A stretch of 64,000 nucleotides of DNA from Bacteroides sp. CAG:530 (GCA_000434735.1 FR881278.1:11366-75365); one strand, 5' to 3'; counted from the stretch's first letter, positions 50,424-60,863 are shown. Notes: generated by a model not told the origin, from the letters alone. Numbers and translations: made by a program.

Positions 50424-53400
50424 ATGCTCGATAAGATTATACATTTTTCATTGCATAACAGACTGCTGATATTGGTGGCGTCTGTGTTGCTGTTGATTGG
50501 TGGTACGTATACCGCCTTTCATACAGAAGTTGATGTGTTCCCCGATTTGAATGCTCCTACGGTGGTGGTTATGACAGAAGCCGGAGGTATGGCTGCCGAA
50601 GAGGTGGAACAGTTGGTTACTTTCCCTATAGAAACCGCTGTGAACGGTGCTACAGGTGTTCGTCGTGTACGCTCGTCGTCTACTACCGGATTTTCTGTGG
50701 TATGGGTAGAGTTCGATTGGGATACAGATGTTTACTTGGCCCGACAAATAGTGTCGGAGAAACTTGCGGCGGCTTCGGAAGACTTTCCGGCTAATGTAGG
50801 TAAACCTACGCTCGGCCCTCAGTCGTCTATCCTTGGCGAGTTGCTTATTGTAGGCCTTACTGCCGACAGCACTTCGATGCTCGACCTCCGTACTTTGGCA
50901 GATTGGACCATTCGTCCGCGACTCCTTTCTACGGGAGGTGTAGCTCAAGTAGCCGTGCTTGGAGGCGATATAAAGGAATATCAGATATTGCTTCACCCGG
51001 AACGCATGAAATATTATGGCGTTACGCTGAGCGAAGTAATGGACTTTACACGTGGTATGAATCAGAATACCAACGGAGGTGTGATATACGAGTATGGCAA
51101 TGAATACATAGTACGTGGCGTACTGTCTACTACCGATGTAAATAAGATGGCTCGCTCCGTAGTAAAACTCGGAGCCGGCGGCGCTCCGGTTATGCTGGAA
51201 GATATAGCCGACGTGAAAGTAGGAGCACAGCAACCTAAGTTGGGCTTGGCTTCAGAGAAAGGAAAGCCTGCAGTACTTATCACCGTGACCAAGCAGCCTA
51301 ATACCGGAACCATAGAACTTACGGAGAAGCTTGAAGAGGCTTTGAAAGACTTGCAGAAAAACCTTCCGGCCGATGTGAAAGTTTCTACCGATACATTCCG
51401 TCAGTCGCGCTTTATTGAAAGCTCTATCAGTAACGTACAAAGTTCGCTTTATGAAGGAGCTATATTCGTAGTGATAGTGTTATTCCTTTTTTTGGCGAAT
51501 ACACGTACTACAGTTATCTCGCTTGTTACTTTGCCTTTATCGTTGGTAGTAACAATATTGGTATTGCATTACATGGGCTTGAGTATAAATACTATGAGTT
51601 TGGGTGGTATGGCTATTGCCATCGGCTCGTTGGTAGACGATGCCATAGTAGACGTGGAGAACGTATGGAAACACTTGCGTGCCAACCATTCGTTGCCGCA
51701 GGCAGAACGTCGTTCGGTAGTCGATGTGGTATTCCATGCTTCGCGCGAGGTGCGTATGCCTATCCTTAACTCCACGCTTATTATCGTAGTCAGCTTCGTG
51801 CCTCTTTTCTTCCTTACAGGAATGGAAGGACGTATGCTTATCCCATTGGGTATAGCTTTCATTGTATCTCTATTCGCTTCTACCGTGGTGGCGCTTACTC
51901 TTACTCCTGTATTGTGTAGCTATCTGCTGGGCGGCAACTTCAAGAATGAAGGACTCCCTAAAGAAGCGTTCGTGGCTCGCTGGCTTCGCAAGTATTACGA
52001 GGCTGCGCTGATGTGGGCATTGTCGCACAAGCGTCCGGTGCTGATTTCTACTGTTGTGGTATTTTTGTTGGCTCTCGGTGCGTTCTTTACTTTGGGGAGC
52101 AGCTTCTTGCCGTCGTTCAACGAAGGTTCATTCACTATCAACGTAAGTTCTATGCCTGGCATTTCATTGGAAGAATCAGATAAGATTGGTCGCCAGGCAG
52201 AAGAATTGCTGCTTTCTATTCCAGAAATTCAGACCGTAGCCCGAAAGACCGGACGTGCAGAACTCGACGAACACGCATTAGGAGTTAACGTATCCGAGAT
52301 AGAAGCTCCGTTCGAACTGAAAGACCGCTCGCATAAAGAGGTACTTGCCGATGTACGTAAAAAAATGTCGGTCATCACCGGAGCTAATATAGAAATAGGT
52401 CAGCCCATCAGTCACCGTATAGACGCTATGTTGAGCGGAACACAGGCAAGCATAGCCATTAAGCTGTTTGGTGACGACCTTAACAAGATGTTTTCTTTAG
52501 GTAATCAGATAAAGAGTGTGATAAGCGATGTAGAAGGTGTAGCCGACTTGAATGTAGAACAGCAAGTAGAACGTCCGGAACTGAAGATTATTCCTCGCCG
52601 TGAAATGTTGGCTAAATACGGAATCTCATTGCCGCAGTTTAATGAGTTCATTACAGTAAACATGGCTGGAGAAACCGTATCGCAGGTTTACGAGAAAGGA
52701 CGTTCGTTCAACTTGGTGGTTCGTGCCGGCGAAGACAGCCGCGGCTCTATAGAGCACGTAAAGAACCTGATGATAGACGATGCCGAAGGACGTAAGATTC
52801 CGTTGAGCTACGTGGCAGATGTAGTATCGAGCATGGGACCTAACACCATTAACCGTGAGAACGTGCAGCGTAAGATAGTTATCTCTGCCAATACAAGCGG
52901 ACGAGACTTGCGTGGCGTGGTGAATGACATCCGTAAGAAAGTAGAAGAAAACGTGCAGATGCCCGAAGGTTATCACGTGGAATATGGTGGACAGTTTGAA
53001 AGCGAGCAGGCAGCGAGTCGAACTCTGTTCTTGACTTCGTTCATGAGTATTGTGGTTATATTCTTGCTGCTGTACATGCAGTTTAAGAATGCCGGACAGA
53101 GTGCCGTTATCTTGCTGAATCTTCCGTTGGCACTTATCGGCGGTGTATTCGCATTGCTTTGCACTACAGGCGAGGTAAGTATTCCGGCTATCATCGGATT
53201 TATCTCGTTGTTCGGTATCGCTACCCGTAACGGTATGTTGCTTATCAGCCATTATAACACCTTGCGTCAGGAAGAAGGACTGAATGTGCGCGATAGCATC
53301 GTTCACGGTTCGCTCGATCGTCTTAACCCGATTCTGATGACAGCCCTTTCATCTGCGTTGGCATTGATTCCGTTGGCATTACGTGGCGACTTGCCGGGTA

Positions 53401-53516
53401 ATGAAATACAGAGTCCGATGGCGAAGGTGATATTGGGCGGATTGCTTACATCTACATTCCTTAATGCGTTTATCGTTCCTATAGTATATGAGTTGATGAA
53501 TCGTAAGAAGGCGTAA
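50424..53516 (+). CDS. Heavy-metal RND efflux pump (CzcA/CusA family)
   Basis: 1030 aa, a full-length RND transporter with two 6-helix repeats and large periplasmic loops. The HME-type proton-relay segment in TM4 is GSLVDDAIVDVENVWKHLR (near 400). Other landmarks: TGVRRVRSSSTTGFSVVWVE (about 74-93) and the second-repeat GIATRNGMLLISHYNTLRQE. Energised by the proton gradient, it exports divalent or monovalent metal with the adaptor before it and the TolC-like channel after it. Zn/Co/Cd or Cu/Ag specificity cannot be fixed by eye. Confidence 0.92.
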   Translation: MLDKIIHFSLHNRLLILVASVLLLIGGTYTAFHTEVDVFPDLNAPTVVVMTEAGGMAAEEVEQLVTFPIETAVNGATGVRRVRSSSTTGFSVVWVEFDWDTDVYLARQIVSEKLAAASEDFPANVGKPTLGPQSSILGELLIVGLTADSTSMLDLRTLADWTIRPRLLSTGGVAQVAVLGGDIKEYQILLHPERMKYYGVTLSEVMDFTRGMNQNTNGGVIYEYGNEYIVRGVLSTTDVNKMARSVVKLGAGGAPVMLEDIADVKVGAQQPKLGLASEKGKPAVLITVTKQPNTGTIELTEKLEEALKDLQKNLPADVKVSTDTFRQSRFIESSISNVQSSLYEGAIFVVIVLFLFLANTRTTVISLVTLPLSLVVTILVLHYMGLSINTMSLGGMAIAIGSLVDDAIVDVENVWKHLRANHSLPQAERRSVVDVVFHASREVRMPILNSTLIIVVSFVPLFFLTGMEGRMLIPLGIAFIVSLFASTVVALTLTPVLCSYLLGGNFKNEGLPKEAFVARWLRKYYEAALMWALSHKRPVLISTVVVFLLALGAFFTLGSSFLPSFNEGSFTINVSSMPGISLEESDKIGRQAEELLLSIPEIQTVARKTGRAELDEHALGVNVSEIEAPFELKDRSHKEVLADVRKKMSVITGANIEIGQPISHRIDAMLSGTQASIAIKLFGDDLNKMFSLGNQIKSVISDVEGVADLNVEQQVERPELKIIPRREMLAKYGISLPQFNEFITVNMAGETVSQVYEKGRSFNLVVRAGEDSRGSIEHVKNLMIDDAEGRKIPLSYVADVVSSMGPNTINRENVQRKIVISANTSGRDLRGVVNDIRKKVEENVQMPEGYHVEYGGQFESEQAASRTLFLTSFMSIVVIFLLLYMQFKNAGQSAVILLNLPLALIGGVFALLCTTGEVSIPAIIGFISLFGIATRNGMLLISHYNTLRQEEGLNVRDSIVHGSLDRLNPILMTALSSALALIPLALRGDLPGNEIQSPMAKVILGGLLTSTFLNAFIVPIVYELMNRKKA

Positions 53517-53561
53517 ACCCAGAAATAACTCTGAATATCAATTTAGAAAAGACTGAGACAA

Positions 53562-54743
53562 ATGAATAAACTTAATACGTTTTTAGCTGTAGGAGCCTTG
53601 CTGGTTTCGCTGGGCGAAGTCAAGGCTCAGGCTATAGATGAGGTGCTACGCAATATAGAGCGTAACAACAAGGAGCTGCAGGCTTCGGCTAAGGATGCCG
53701 AGGCTGCCCGTATGGAGGTGCAGACCCAGAACAATTTGGAAGACCCATCGGTAGAATATAGTCCGTTTTATACCAAGGGCATAAGTGGCATGTCGAGTTC
53801 GGAACTGGTAGTTTCGCAGAGTTTCGACTTTCCTACACTGTATGCGGCTCGCCATAGTTCGGGTAAACTTCAGAAAGAAGTAGTAGACAGACAATATCAG
53901 GTAGAAAGACGCGAGTTGCTGCTCTCTGCCAAGAATCTGTGCCTCGACCTGATTATGCTGAACAAGCAGCAGGCGATGCTCTCGCTCCGCAAGAAGAACG
54001 CCGGCGATTTACTGACATTGTTTGATGAACGTTTGAAGCAAGGTGATGCAGGCGTGCTCGACATCAACAAGATAAAGATGGAACTGATGAATGTGCAGAC
54101 CGAGGTGGCTCAGAATAACGCCGCACATCGTACAGCATTGCAGAAGTTGCTTGCCATGAACGGTAATTTGCCAATAGAATTCTCTGCGTCAGAATACCCT
54201 CAGGCAAAGGCTCCGGCAGGTTATGACGAGCTTTACGATGAAGTGGTAGCTACCGATGCTAATCTGCAGATGGCAGATGCTTCGGCACGTGCGGCAGAGA
54301 AGAATGTATCGGTACAGCGTCAGAACTGGCTTCCTAAGTTGGAGGTGGGTTATCGTAGAAATACTTCTATAGACGAGAAGAGCAACGGTTTCCTTATTGG
54401 CGGAAGTCTGCCGTTGTTCTCTAACCGAAAGAAAAATAAGATAGCCCGTGCACAGGCTGTAAGTGCCCGTTTGCGTCTTGACGATGTGCGTTTGCAAACC
54501 GAGGCAGATGTACAGAGCCGATATAACGAACTCCGTCAGTTGGATGAGGCTATGCGTGCGTACGATGTTACTCTGATGACTAACACCCTCAGCCTACTGA
54601 AAGAGGCTGTTACAGAAGGACAGATTTCGGTTATAGATTATTATACCGAAGCCGATAACGTTTACAATAAGCTGATGGCATATTACGAAGTAGAAAACCG
54701 TTATCAGAAGCTTTTGGCAGAAATCTATAAGAACCGTTTGTAA
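53562..54743 (+). CDS. TolC-family outer-membrane channel (CzcC/CusC type)
   Basis: 393 aa. Signal peptide 1-22 (ending VKAQA), then two OEP repeats rich in coiled coil: LRNIERNNKELQASAKDAEA, VDRQYQVERRELLLSAKNLC, and later RLRLDDVRLQTEADVQSRYN. Third component of the tripartite pump. It follows the pump gene after 45 bp and ends at a bidirectional terminator. Confidence 0.9.
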   Translation: MNKLNTFLAVGALLVSLGEVKAQAIDEVLRNIERNNKELQASAKDAEAARMEVQTQNNLEDPSVEYSPFYTKGISGMSSSELVVSQSFDFPTLYAARHSSGKLQKEVVDRQYQVERRELLLSAKNLCLDLIMLNKQQAMLSLRKKNAGDLLTLFDERLKQGDAGVLDINKIKMELMNVQTEVAQNNAAHRTALQKLLAMNGNLPIEFSASEYPQAKAPAGYDELYDEVVATDANLQMADASARAAEKNVSVQRQNWLPKLEVGYRRNTSIDEKSNGFLIGGSLPLFSNRKKNKIARAQAVSARLRLDDVRLQTEADVQSRYNELRQLDEAMRAYDVTLMTNTLSLLKEAVTEGQISVIDYYTEADNVYNKLMAYYEVENRYQKLLAEIYKNRL

Positions 54744-54764
54744 CGGTAGATACTTTAAAATAGG

Positions 54765-54812
54765 AAACCTCTCGCATCGAGTCTATCAGACTTACAGCGA
54801 GAGGTTTTCTTA
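54765..54812. terminator. Bidirectional terminator between the efflux operon and the S9 peptidase
   Basis: AAACCTCTCGC pairs with GCGAGAGGTTT across a ~21-nt loop, with T or A tracts on both sides; two convergent genes end here. Confidence 0.85.
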
Positions 54813-54835
54813 TATATTATTGCGTAGTAATCTTA

Positions 54836-56965
54836 TTATTTAGCTGGCTTCAACCATTTATCCAGCCAGTTGAAGAATGTGCGCTGCCATAATACTCCGT
54901 TCTGTGGTTTCAGTACCCAGTGATTCTCGTCGGGGAAGATAAGCATTTGGGCAGGAACGCCGCGCAGTTTTGCTGCATTGAATGCCGCCATAGCCTGCGA
55001 TGCCAAGATACGGTAGTCTTTTTCGCCGTGGATGCAGAGAATAGGTGTATCCCATTTGTCTACAAACAAGTGCGGAGAGTTAGAGTAGCTGCGTTGTACG
55101 GCAGGATTGCTCTTATCCCAGTACGGACCACCCAAATCCCAGTTGGTAAACCAGAGTTCTTCGGTTTCTAAGTATTGCTGATCCATGTTGAAGAATCCGT
55201 CGTGAGCGATGAACGCTTTGAAACGCTTGTTGTGATGTCCTGCCAACCAATATACAGAATATCCTCCGAAGCTTGCGCCTACGCATCCCAGACGGTCTTT
55301 GTCTACATACGGTTCTTTGGCGATATCATCAATAGCACTTAGGTAGTCGTCCATACAGTGACCACCGTAGTTGGTGCTGATTTCTTCAAGCCATTCCATG
55401 CCGAATCCAGGCAAACCGCGGCGGTTGGGCGCGATGATGATATAATCGTTGGCTGCCATTATCTGGAAATTCCAGCGGTAGCTCCAGAACTGGCTAACCG
55501 GGCTTTGCGGACCACCTTCGCAGAACAATAGGGTAGGATACTTCTTGTTGGGGTCGAAGTTGATAGGATAGATAACCCATGAAAGCATATCCTTTCCGTC
55601 TACGGTCTTAGTCCATCTACCTTCTACCTTACCAAGTTTCAGTTGGTTGAAGATATGATCATTTTCTTTAGTGATGCGAGTCACTTCGTTTTTCTTCTTC
55701 AGATTAACGGTGAACAACTCATCGGCGTTGCTGATAGAGTGACGTTGTGTAATCAGCGTGTTGGCGTTAAGCATAGCTACCGAACCATAGTCGTACATGC
55801 CATCAGTAAGCTGTTTCACTTCACCTTTCAGGTTGGTGCTATGAATCATGCTGGTAGCGTGCCATACACCCACGAAATAAAGAGTCTTGCTATCCGGATT
55901 CCAGCAGAAATCTGTTACGCTCGACTGGAATGCTTCGGCTACATACGTCTTCTTTCCGGTATTAAGGTTCATAACGCACAGTCTGTTGCGGTCGCTTTCG
56001 TAACCGTCGCGTTCCATGCTCAACCAAGCGATAGATTTTCCGTCGGGCGAGAACTGCGGATTAGTATCATAACCCATGTTCTTGTCGTTTTCATCCATCT
56101 TGCAGAGATTCTTAGTCTCCTTAGTTTCGATGTTATAAAGATAGATGTCAGAATCGGTAGATATGGCATATTCCAATCCAGTCTTTTTACGGCAAGTATA
56201 AGCAATCTGCTTAGAATCGTTGCTCCATGCTAATTGCTCTATGCCGCCAAACGGTTTCAGAGGAGCTTCGTAAGGCTCTCCTTCCAATACGTCGGTTTCG
56301 GCAGCTACTTTGTTTCCGTCAAAGTTGGCTACGAACGGATGAGGCACTGTTTCTACCCATTCATCCCAATGCTTATACATCAAATCGTCTATCACCATAC
56401 CCGAAGCCTTGTCGAGGTCGGGGTACAAATCGACAGTACGCTGTCCATATTTCACTTGCGAGATGAAAAGCACCTTAGTACCGTCGGGCGAGAACTTAAA
56501 TCCTTCGATGTCTCCACCTTTATAATCCGACAATTTCTGTCGTTCGCTTCCGTCGGGATTCATTTCCCATATCTGGTTGCTTCCGCTTGCCGCGCTGAGG
56601 TAAGCTATTTTGCTACCACCTTTTATCCATGCCGGACTGCCTTCATTATCGGCAGTAGTAGTAAGCAGAGTGTTGCCAGAGCCGTCGGCATTCATCACGT
56701 AGATTACCTGATGGCTTTTGTTATACTTCACGCTGTAGTAAGATACGGTGTATGCAACTTTCTTTCCGTCGGGCGAAACGCTTGAGCCACCTATTCTACC
56801 CATAGCCCATAACACTTCGGGAGTCATTCGTCCGTCGGTTACGGTAATCTCTTGTTTGCCGATGATAGGCTTGCTGTCTGGAGCAGCCGTTGTAGCCGCA
56901 TTAAGGCAAGTCGATGTAGCCAACATAACGGCAGCGGTCATTGTCTTTAAATTACTTGTTTTCAT
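54836..56965 (-). CDS. S9-family dipeptidyl-peptidase (DPP5-like)
   Basis: 709 aa. Signal peptide 1-23, an N-terminal beta-propeller with TolB/WD-like repeats (SPDGKKVAYTVSYY, SPDGTKVLFISQVK, SPDGKSIAWLSMERD), and a C-terminal alpha/beta hydrolase. The catalytic triad is Ser565 in GASFGGYSVYW, Asp650 in HGEKDYRI and His682 in PDENHWV. Similar in build to periplasmic DPP5 of Porphyromonas, which removes dipeptides from peptides for use as nutrients. Monocistronic. Confidence 0.9.
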   Translation of the reverse strand: MKTSNLKTMTAAVMLATSTCLNAATTAAPDSKPIIGKQEITVTDGRMTPEVLWAMGRIGGSSVSPDGKKVAYTVSYYSVKYNKSHQVIYVMNADGSGNTLLTTTADNEGSPAWIKGGSKIAYLSAASGSNQIWEMNPDGSERQKLSDYKGGDIEGFKFSPDGTKVLFISQVKYGQRTVDLYPDLDKASGMVIDDLMYKHWDEWVETVPHPFVANFDGNKVAAETDVLEGEPYEAPLKPFGGIEQLAWSNDSKQIAYTCRKKTGLEYAISTDSDIYLYNIETKETKNLCKMDENDKNMGYDTNPQFSPDGKSIAWLSMERDGYESDRNRLCVMNLNTGKKTYVAEAFQSSVTDFCWNPDSKTLYFVGVWHATSMIHSTNLKGEVKQLTDGMYDYGSVAMLNANTLITQRHSISNADELFTVNLKKKNEVTRITKENDHIFNQLKLGKVEGRWTKTVDGKDMLSWVIYPINFDPNKKYPTLLFCEGGPQSPVSQFWSYRWNFQIMAANDYIIIAPNRRGLPGFGMEWLEEISTNYGGHCMDDYLSAIDDIAKEPYVDKDRLGCVGASFGGYSVYWLAGHHNKRFKAFIAHDGFFNMDQQYLETEELWFTNWDLGGPYWDKSNPAVQRSYSNSPHLFVDKWDTPILCIHGEKDYRILASQAMAAFNAAKLRGVPAQMLIFPDENHWVLKPQNGVLWQRTFFNWLDKWLKPAK

Positions 56966-57003
56966 AGAGATGATAATTTCTATAATACGTTATTATCTGT
57001 TTT

Positions 57004-57393
57004 TTACTTTCCGATGAATGTTACCCAGTCACCGTCGAACTTACAGTCTAACTTGTTCTGTCCAAGGCTTACATTATCCATATAGCTCAATCCGTCAGAG
57101 TATCTCATGCAGATTGAAGAGTAACTTTCCCAATCCCAGTCGAAGTAATACACCCGTTCAGAGCTTAATCCTGTGCTTGCATCTTCTGTGTAAACATAGT
57201 CTTTGCCAGTATAATTGGGATAGAATGAAATCTCCTGATAGTAGTAGGTACCATATTCGTCGGTCCACTCGTCAGTCCATATTCTGCTGCATAGATAGTC
57301 GGTCTGCATGTCTTCTTCCTCGCAAGAACTTAGCGATGCGGTAAGTGTAACAGCAGCCGCCATGCAGAATAGTTTACTTGTTAGGGTTTTCAT
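57004..57393 (-). CDS. Small lipoprotein of unknown function, 129 aa
   Basis: Signal peptide with lipobox (LSSCEEED, Cys at about 24), then ~105 residues predicted as beta-rich (YLCSRIWTDEWTDEYGTYYY, YPNYTGKDYVYTED). Reminiscent of small Bacteroidetes lipocalin-like or META-like lipoproteins, but not identified. It lies between the S9 peptidase and the Nim-like gene on the same strand, so it may share their transcript. Confidence 0.7.
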   Translation of the reverse strand: MKTLTSKLFCMAAAVTLTASLSSCEEEDMQTDYLCSRIWTDEWTDEYGTYYYQEISFYPNYTGKDYVYTEDASTGLSSERVYYFDWDWESYSSICMRYSDGLSYMDNVSLGQNKLDCKFDGDWVTFIGK

Positions 57394-57409
57394 ATTACTA
57401 TAGTTTTCG

Positions 57410-57898
57410 TTAGAATTTGTTTTTAGTCTTGCCGCTGAACTCTTCTATATCGAGACGGATAATTTCCGTACGGTGGAAAGACTTTTCCGCATAACTCATG
57501 CCTAGCATCTTGTCTTCGGGGCAATACTTGCTGAGAAGGAGCGACAGAGCCGACATGCGTTCGGCTTCGTGCAGACTGCGGTGAGCGGTACATTTCAGTA
57601 CTATGCTTTCATAAGCTGTGGTGAACTGCGACGGGATTACCTTGGTACGTCCTATTATACAGAACGATACGTTGCAGCAAGCATCAATACAATTAAGCTT
57701 TCTTCCGGCAGGTGCGCAATGTATGTAGATAGAGTTTCCACCATCCCAAACATAGTTTAGCGGAATACCGTATGCTCCGTTGCCGTCTTCAGCCTGCATT
57801 GACAGAACACCATATTCGCCTTCCTTCAGAAGCTTTGTTGCGCTATCTTCATCGAGCGTGCGGTCTTGTCTGCGAATCTGTGAGTTGTTATAAATCAT
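57410..57898 (-). CDS. Pyridoxamine-5'-phosphate-oxidase-like flavoprotein (Nim-related)
   Basis: 162 aa. Split-barrel FMN-binding fold: RRQDRTLDEDSATKLLKEGE, YGVLSMQAEDGNGAYGIPLN, SIYIHCAPAGRKLNCIDACC, VSFCIIGRTKVIP. This pattern is shared by the Nim/5-nitroimidazole-reductase group and by many housekeeping relatives, so drug resistance should not be assumed. It overlaps the alcohol dehydrogenase gene by four bases at 57895-57898 (ATGA), indicating a coupled redox pair. Confidence 0.82.
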   Translation of the reverse strand: MIYNNSQIRRQDRTLDEDSATKLLKEGEYGVLSMQAEDGNGAYGIPLNYVWDGGNSIYIHCAPAGRKLNCIDACCNVSFCIIGRTKVIPSQFTTAYESIVLKCTAHRSLHEAERMSALSLLLSKYCPEDKMLGMSYAEKSFHRTEIIRLDIEEFSGKTKNKF

Positions 57899-59067
57899 AA
57901 TGCCAATTCGTAAATTTCACGTGTTGCCTTGCGGTCTAATTTAACGTAATTCCCTACTGTTTCACCCTTATCTTCATGCAACTTTTTATGCAGCAGGTCG
58001 ATATCCGGATTTTCGATGCCTAATTCATTGAATGTGGTAGGCATACCTATAGAATGCATAAACTCCTTATAGCATTCCACTCCTTTCAATGCTGTTTCTT
58101 CGTCGCTGCCAGCAGGTGTTACGTCCCACACACGTGTAGCGAACTGTGCTATCTTGTGCGGATTATGTTTAGCCATGTAAGTCATCCATGCCGGGAACAT
58201 AACTGCCAAGCCCGCTCCGTGGCTCACATTATATATAGCACTTATTTCGTGTTCCATGAAATGAGAAGTCCAATCCTCTGCACGACCCACGCCGCAAGTA
58301 CCGTTGTGCGCTACCATGCCTGCCCACATAATATTGGCACGCGCATCATAGTTTCTCGGCTCTGCCATAACCTTAGGCGATTCGGTGATGATAGCTTTCA
58401 GCACACCTTCTGCTAGACGGTCGGAAATCTCCACGCCTTCGGTATTGGTGAAATAACGCTCCATGATGTGCGCCATCATATCTGTTATGCCACACGCTGT
58501 TTGCCATGCCGGAAGTGTGTAAGTCAGCTCCGGATTCATGATAGAGAATAACGGACGGAGTAATTTATCGGTACGAACGCCCAATTTCTGCAATCCGTCG
58601 GTCTTGGTAATTACAGAATTGCCCGAGCCTTCACTTCCTGCTGCCGGGATGGTAAGTACTACGCCTACCGGAAGTGCTTTTTCGGGAGTAGCCTTTCCGA
58701 TGTAGAAATCCCAGAAATCGCCTTCGTACTCCATGCCCAAAGCGATAGCCTTAGCGGTATCTATTACCGAGCCTCCGCCTACAGGCAAGAGGAAGTCGAT
58801 TTGTTCCTTGCGGCCTAATTCAATGCCTTCGTAAACTTTTGTGTCGATGGGGTTAGGCTGAACACCGCCTAATTCGGCATATTTAACGCCGGCTGCATCG
58901 AGCGAGCTTTTCACCTTATCCATCAGTCCGCTGCGGATAGCAGAACCGCCACCATATACTATTAACACTTTGCTTCCGTTATATTTCTTGACCAGACCGC
59001 CAACTTGGCCTTCCGTGTCTTTGCCGAATACGAATTCCGTAGGGCTGTAAAAAGTAAAGTTGTTCAT
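57895..59067 (-). CDS. Iron-containing alcohol dehydrogenase (YqhD/BDH type)
   Basis: 390 aa, group III Fe-ADH. The N-terminus has FYSPTEFVFGKDTEGQVGG; NAD(P)-binding LPVGGGSVIDTAKAIALG (about 95-112). Iron ligands are in CGITDMMAHIMERYF (Asp and His), EDWTSHFMEHEISA and VSHGAGLAVMFPAWM. Reduces aldehydes, likely with NADPH as in YqhD. Upstream of the Nim-like flavoprotein in the same transcript. Confidence 0.92.
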   Translation of the reverse strand: MNNFTFYSPTEFVFGKDTEGQVGGLVKKYNGSKVLIVYGGGSAIRSGLMDKVKSSLDAAGVKYAELGGVQPNPIDTKVYEGIELGRKEQIDFLLPVGGGSVIDTAKAIALGMEYEGDFWDFYIGKATPEKALPVGVVLTIPAAGSEGSGNSVITKTDGLQKLGVRTDKLLRPLFSIMNPELTYTLPAWQTACGITDMMAHIMERYFTNTEGVEISDRLAEGVLKAIITESPKVMAEPRNYDARANIMWAGMVAHNGTCGVGRAEDWTSHFMEHEISAIYNVSHGAGLAVMFPAWMTYMAKHNPHKIAQFATRVWDVTPAGSDEETALKGVECYKEFMHSIGMPTTFNELGIENPDIDLLHKKLHEDKGETVGNYVKLDRKATREIYELAL

Positions 59068-59163
59068 TTAAATCTTCGTTTATATTGTTTGAAATTAAGT
59101 TATAGTCATTATAAATAAACCCTTTGTAGGTAATGGCTTCATGCAAAGTTATGAATTAATTTC

Positions 59164-59172
59164 TATCTTTGT
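59164..59172 (+). promoter_or_regulatory. -7 promoter box of fhs
   Basis: TATCTTTGT, 21 bp before the fhs ATG at 59193. Confidence 0.6.
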
Positions 59173-59192
59173 GCTCGAAATTAAAAAACACT

Positions 59193-60863
59193 ATGAAATC
59201 GGATATAGAAATAGCACGCAGCATAGAGCTGAAGAAAATTAAGCAGGTAGCAATCGGCATAGGCATACCTGTAGAAGAAGTACAAAACTACGGCCGTTAT
59301 ATAGCTAAAGTCCCCGAAACATTAATCGACGACGAGAAAGTAAACAATAGTAATCTGGTTTTGGTTACAGCCATCACCCCAACTAAGGCGGGTATCGGTA
59401 AGACTACAGTGTCTATCGGTTTGGCGTTAGGATTGAACCGCATAGGTAAAAAAGCCATCTGTGCTTTGCGCGAGCCGTCATTAGGCCCTTGCTTCGGTAT
59501 GAAGGGAGGAGCTGCCGGAGGTGGTTACGCTCAGGTTCTTCCGATGGATAAGATTAACTTGCACTTTACGGGCGACTTTCATGCCATCACTTCGGCGCAT
59601 AACATGATTGCTGCATTGCTCGACAATTATATGTATCAGAACCGCGATAACGGATTCGCTTTGAAAGAAGTGCTTTGGAACAGAGTGCTCGACGTTAACG
59701 ACCGTGGATTGCGTTACATCGTTACCGGACTTGGAGGAAAGACTAACGGTATAGTACGTGAGTCGGGATTCGATATCACTCCGGCTTCTGAGATTATGGC
59801 CATCTTGTGCTTGGCTACCGACGAAGACGATTTGCGTCGCCGCATAGAAAATATTCTTCTTGGCTTTACTATTGATAACAAGCCTTTCACCGTAAAAGAC
59901 CTTGGCGTGGCTGGTGCAATTACTGTATTGCTGAAAGACGCTATTTCGCCTAACTTGGTGCAGACTACCGAAAATACTGCGGCATTTGTTCACGGTGGTC
60001 CGTTCGCTAATATCGCTCACGGATGTAATTCTATTTTGGCTACTAAGTTGGCTATGACTTTCGGCGATTATGTTATTACAGAAGCCGGATTCGGTGCCGA
60101 CCTTGGCGCTGAGAAGTTCTACGACATCAAGTGTCGTAAGGCGGGATTGAATCCTAAGTTGACTATCATCGTTGCTACTGCACAGGGCTTGAAGATGCAC
60201 GGTGGCGTTAGTCTTGACCAGATTAAGCAGCCTAACATAGAAGGATTGCAGAAGGGATTGGCTAATATCGACAAGCACATCAGTAACTTGCAGTCGTTCG
60301 GACAGACTGTTATCGTAGCGTTCAATCGTTATGCTAACGATACTGATGAAGAGATTGAATTGGTTCGCCGTCACTGCGAAGATCAGTTGGGAGTAGGTTT
60401 CGCTGTAAACAATGCTTTTGTAGAAGGTGGAGCCGGTGCGGTAGAATTGGCTAACTTGGTAGTTGATACTATTGAAAACAAGCCGTCGCAGCCTTTGCAT
60501 TTCGCTTACGAGGATGGCGATTCGGTAGAAGAGAAGGTTAGTAAGGTAGCTTGTAACTTGTATGGTGCGGAGCGTGTAACTTACAGTACTTTGGCTAAGA
60601 AGAAACTCGAGATGATTCGCAACTTGGGTTATGAACGTTTCCCGGTCTGCATTGCTAAGACTCAGTATTCGTTCTCTACCGACGCTAAGAAATATGGTGT
60701 GGCTAAGAACTTTGATATGGCAGTACGCGATATAGTGATAAACGCAGGTGCTGAAATGCTTGTTATTGTAGCTGGTGATATTATGCGTATGCCGGGTCTT
60801 CCTAAGGAGCCGCAGGCTTTGCATATTGATATTGTGAATGGGGAAATAGAAGGGCTTTCTTAA
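59193..60863 (+). CDS. fhs: Formate-tetrahydrofolate ligase
   Basis: 556 aa from ATG 59193; the frame reaching 59169 overlaps the promoter box. ATP site TPTKAGIGKTTVSIGLALGL (about 64-83), then REPSLGPCFGMKGGAAGGGY, the folate/formate region DFHAITSAHNM and the C-terminal GDIMRMPGLPKEPQ. Makes 10-formyl-THF from formate, feeding purine synthesis and, via FolD (42.1 kb), other one-carbon reactions. Confidence 0.97.
   Translation: MKSDIEIARSIELKKIKQVAIGIGIPVEEVQNYGRYIAKVPETLIDDEKVNNSNLVLVTAITPTKAGIGKTTVSIGLALGLNRIGKKAICALREPSLGPCFGMKGGAAGGGYAQVLPMDKINLHFTGDFHAITSAHNMIAALLDNYMYQNRDNGFALKEVLWNRVLDVNDRGLRYIVTGLGGKTNGIVRESGFDITPASEIMAILCLATDEDDLRRRIENILLGFTIDNKPFTVKDLGVAGAITVLLKDAISPNLVQTTENTAAFVHGGPFANIAHGCNSILATKLAMTFGDYVITEAGFGADLGAEKFYDIKCRKAGLNPKLTIIVATAQGLKMHGGVSLDQIKQPNIEGLQKGLANIDKHISNLQSFGQTVIVAFNRYANDTDEEIELVRRHCEDQLGVGFAVNNAFVEGGAGAVELANLVVDTIENKPSQPLHFAYEDGDSVEEKVSKVACNLYGAERVTYSTLAKKKLEMIRNLGYERFPVCIAKTQYSFSTDAKKYGVAKNFDMAVRDIVINAGAEMLVIVAGDIMRMPGLPKEPQALHIDIVNGEIEGLS

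Noticed and set aside
57410..57898. Metronidazole resistance gene (nim)
   Set aside because: The fold fits, but the family is large and mostly housekeeping; sequence alone does not support a resistance call.
59481..60824. Long minus-strand open frame of 447 aa
   Set aside because: Antisense shadow of fhs, which has all formate-THF ligase motifs on the plus strand. The shadow protein has no recognisable domains.
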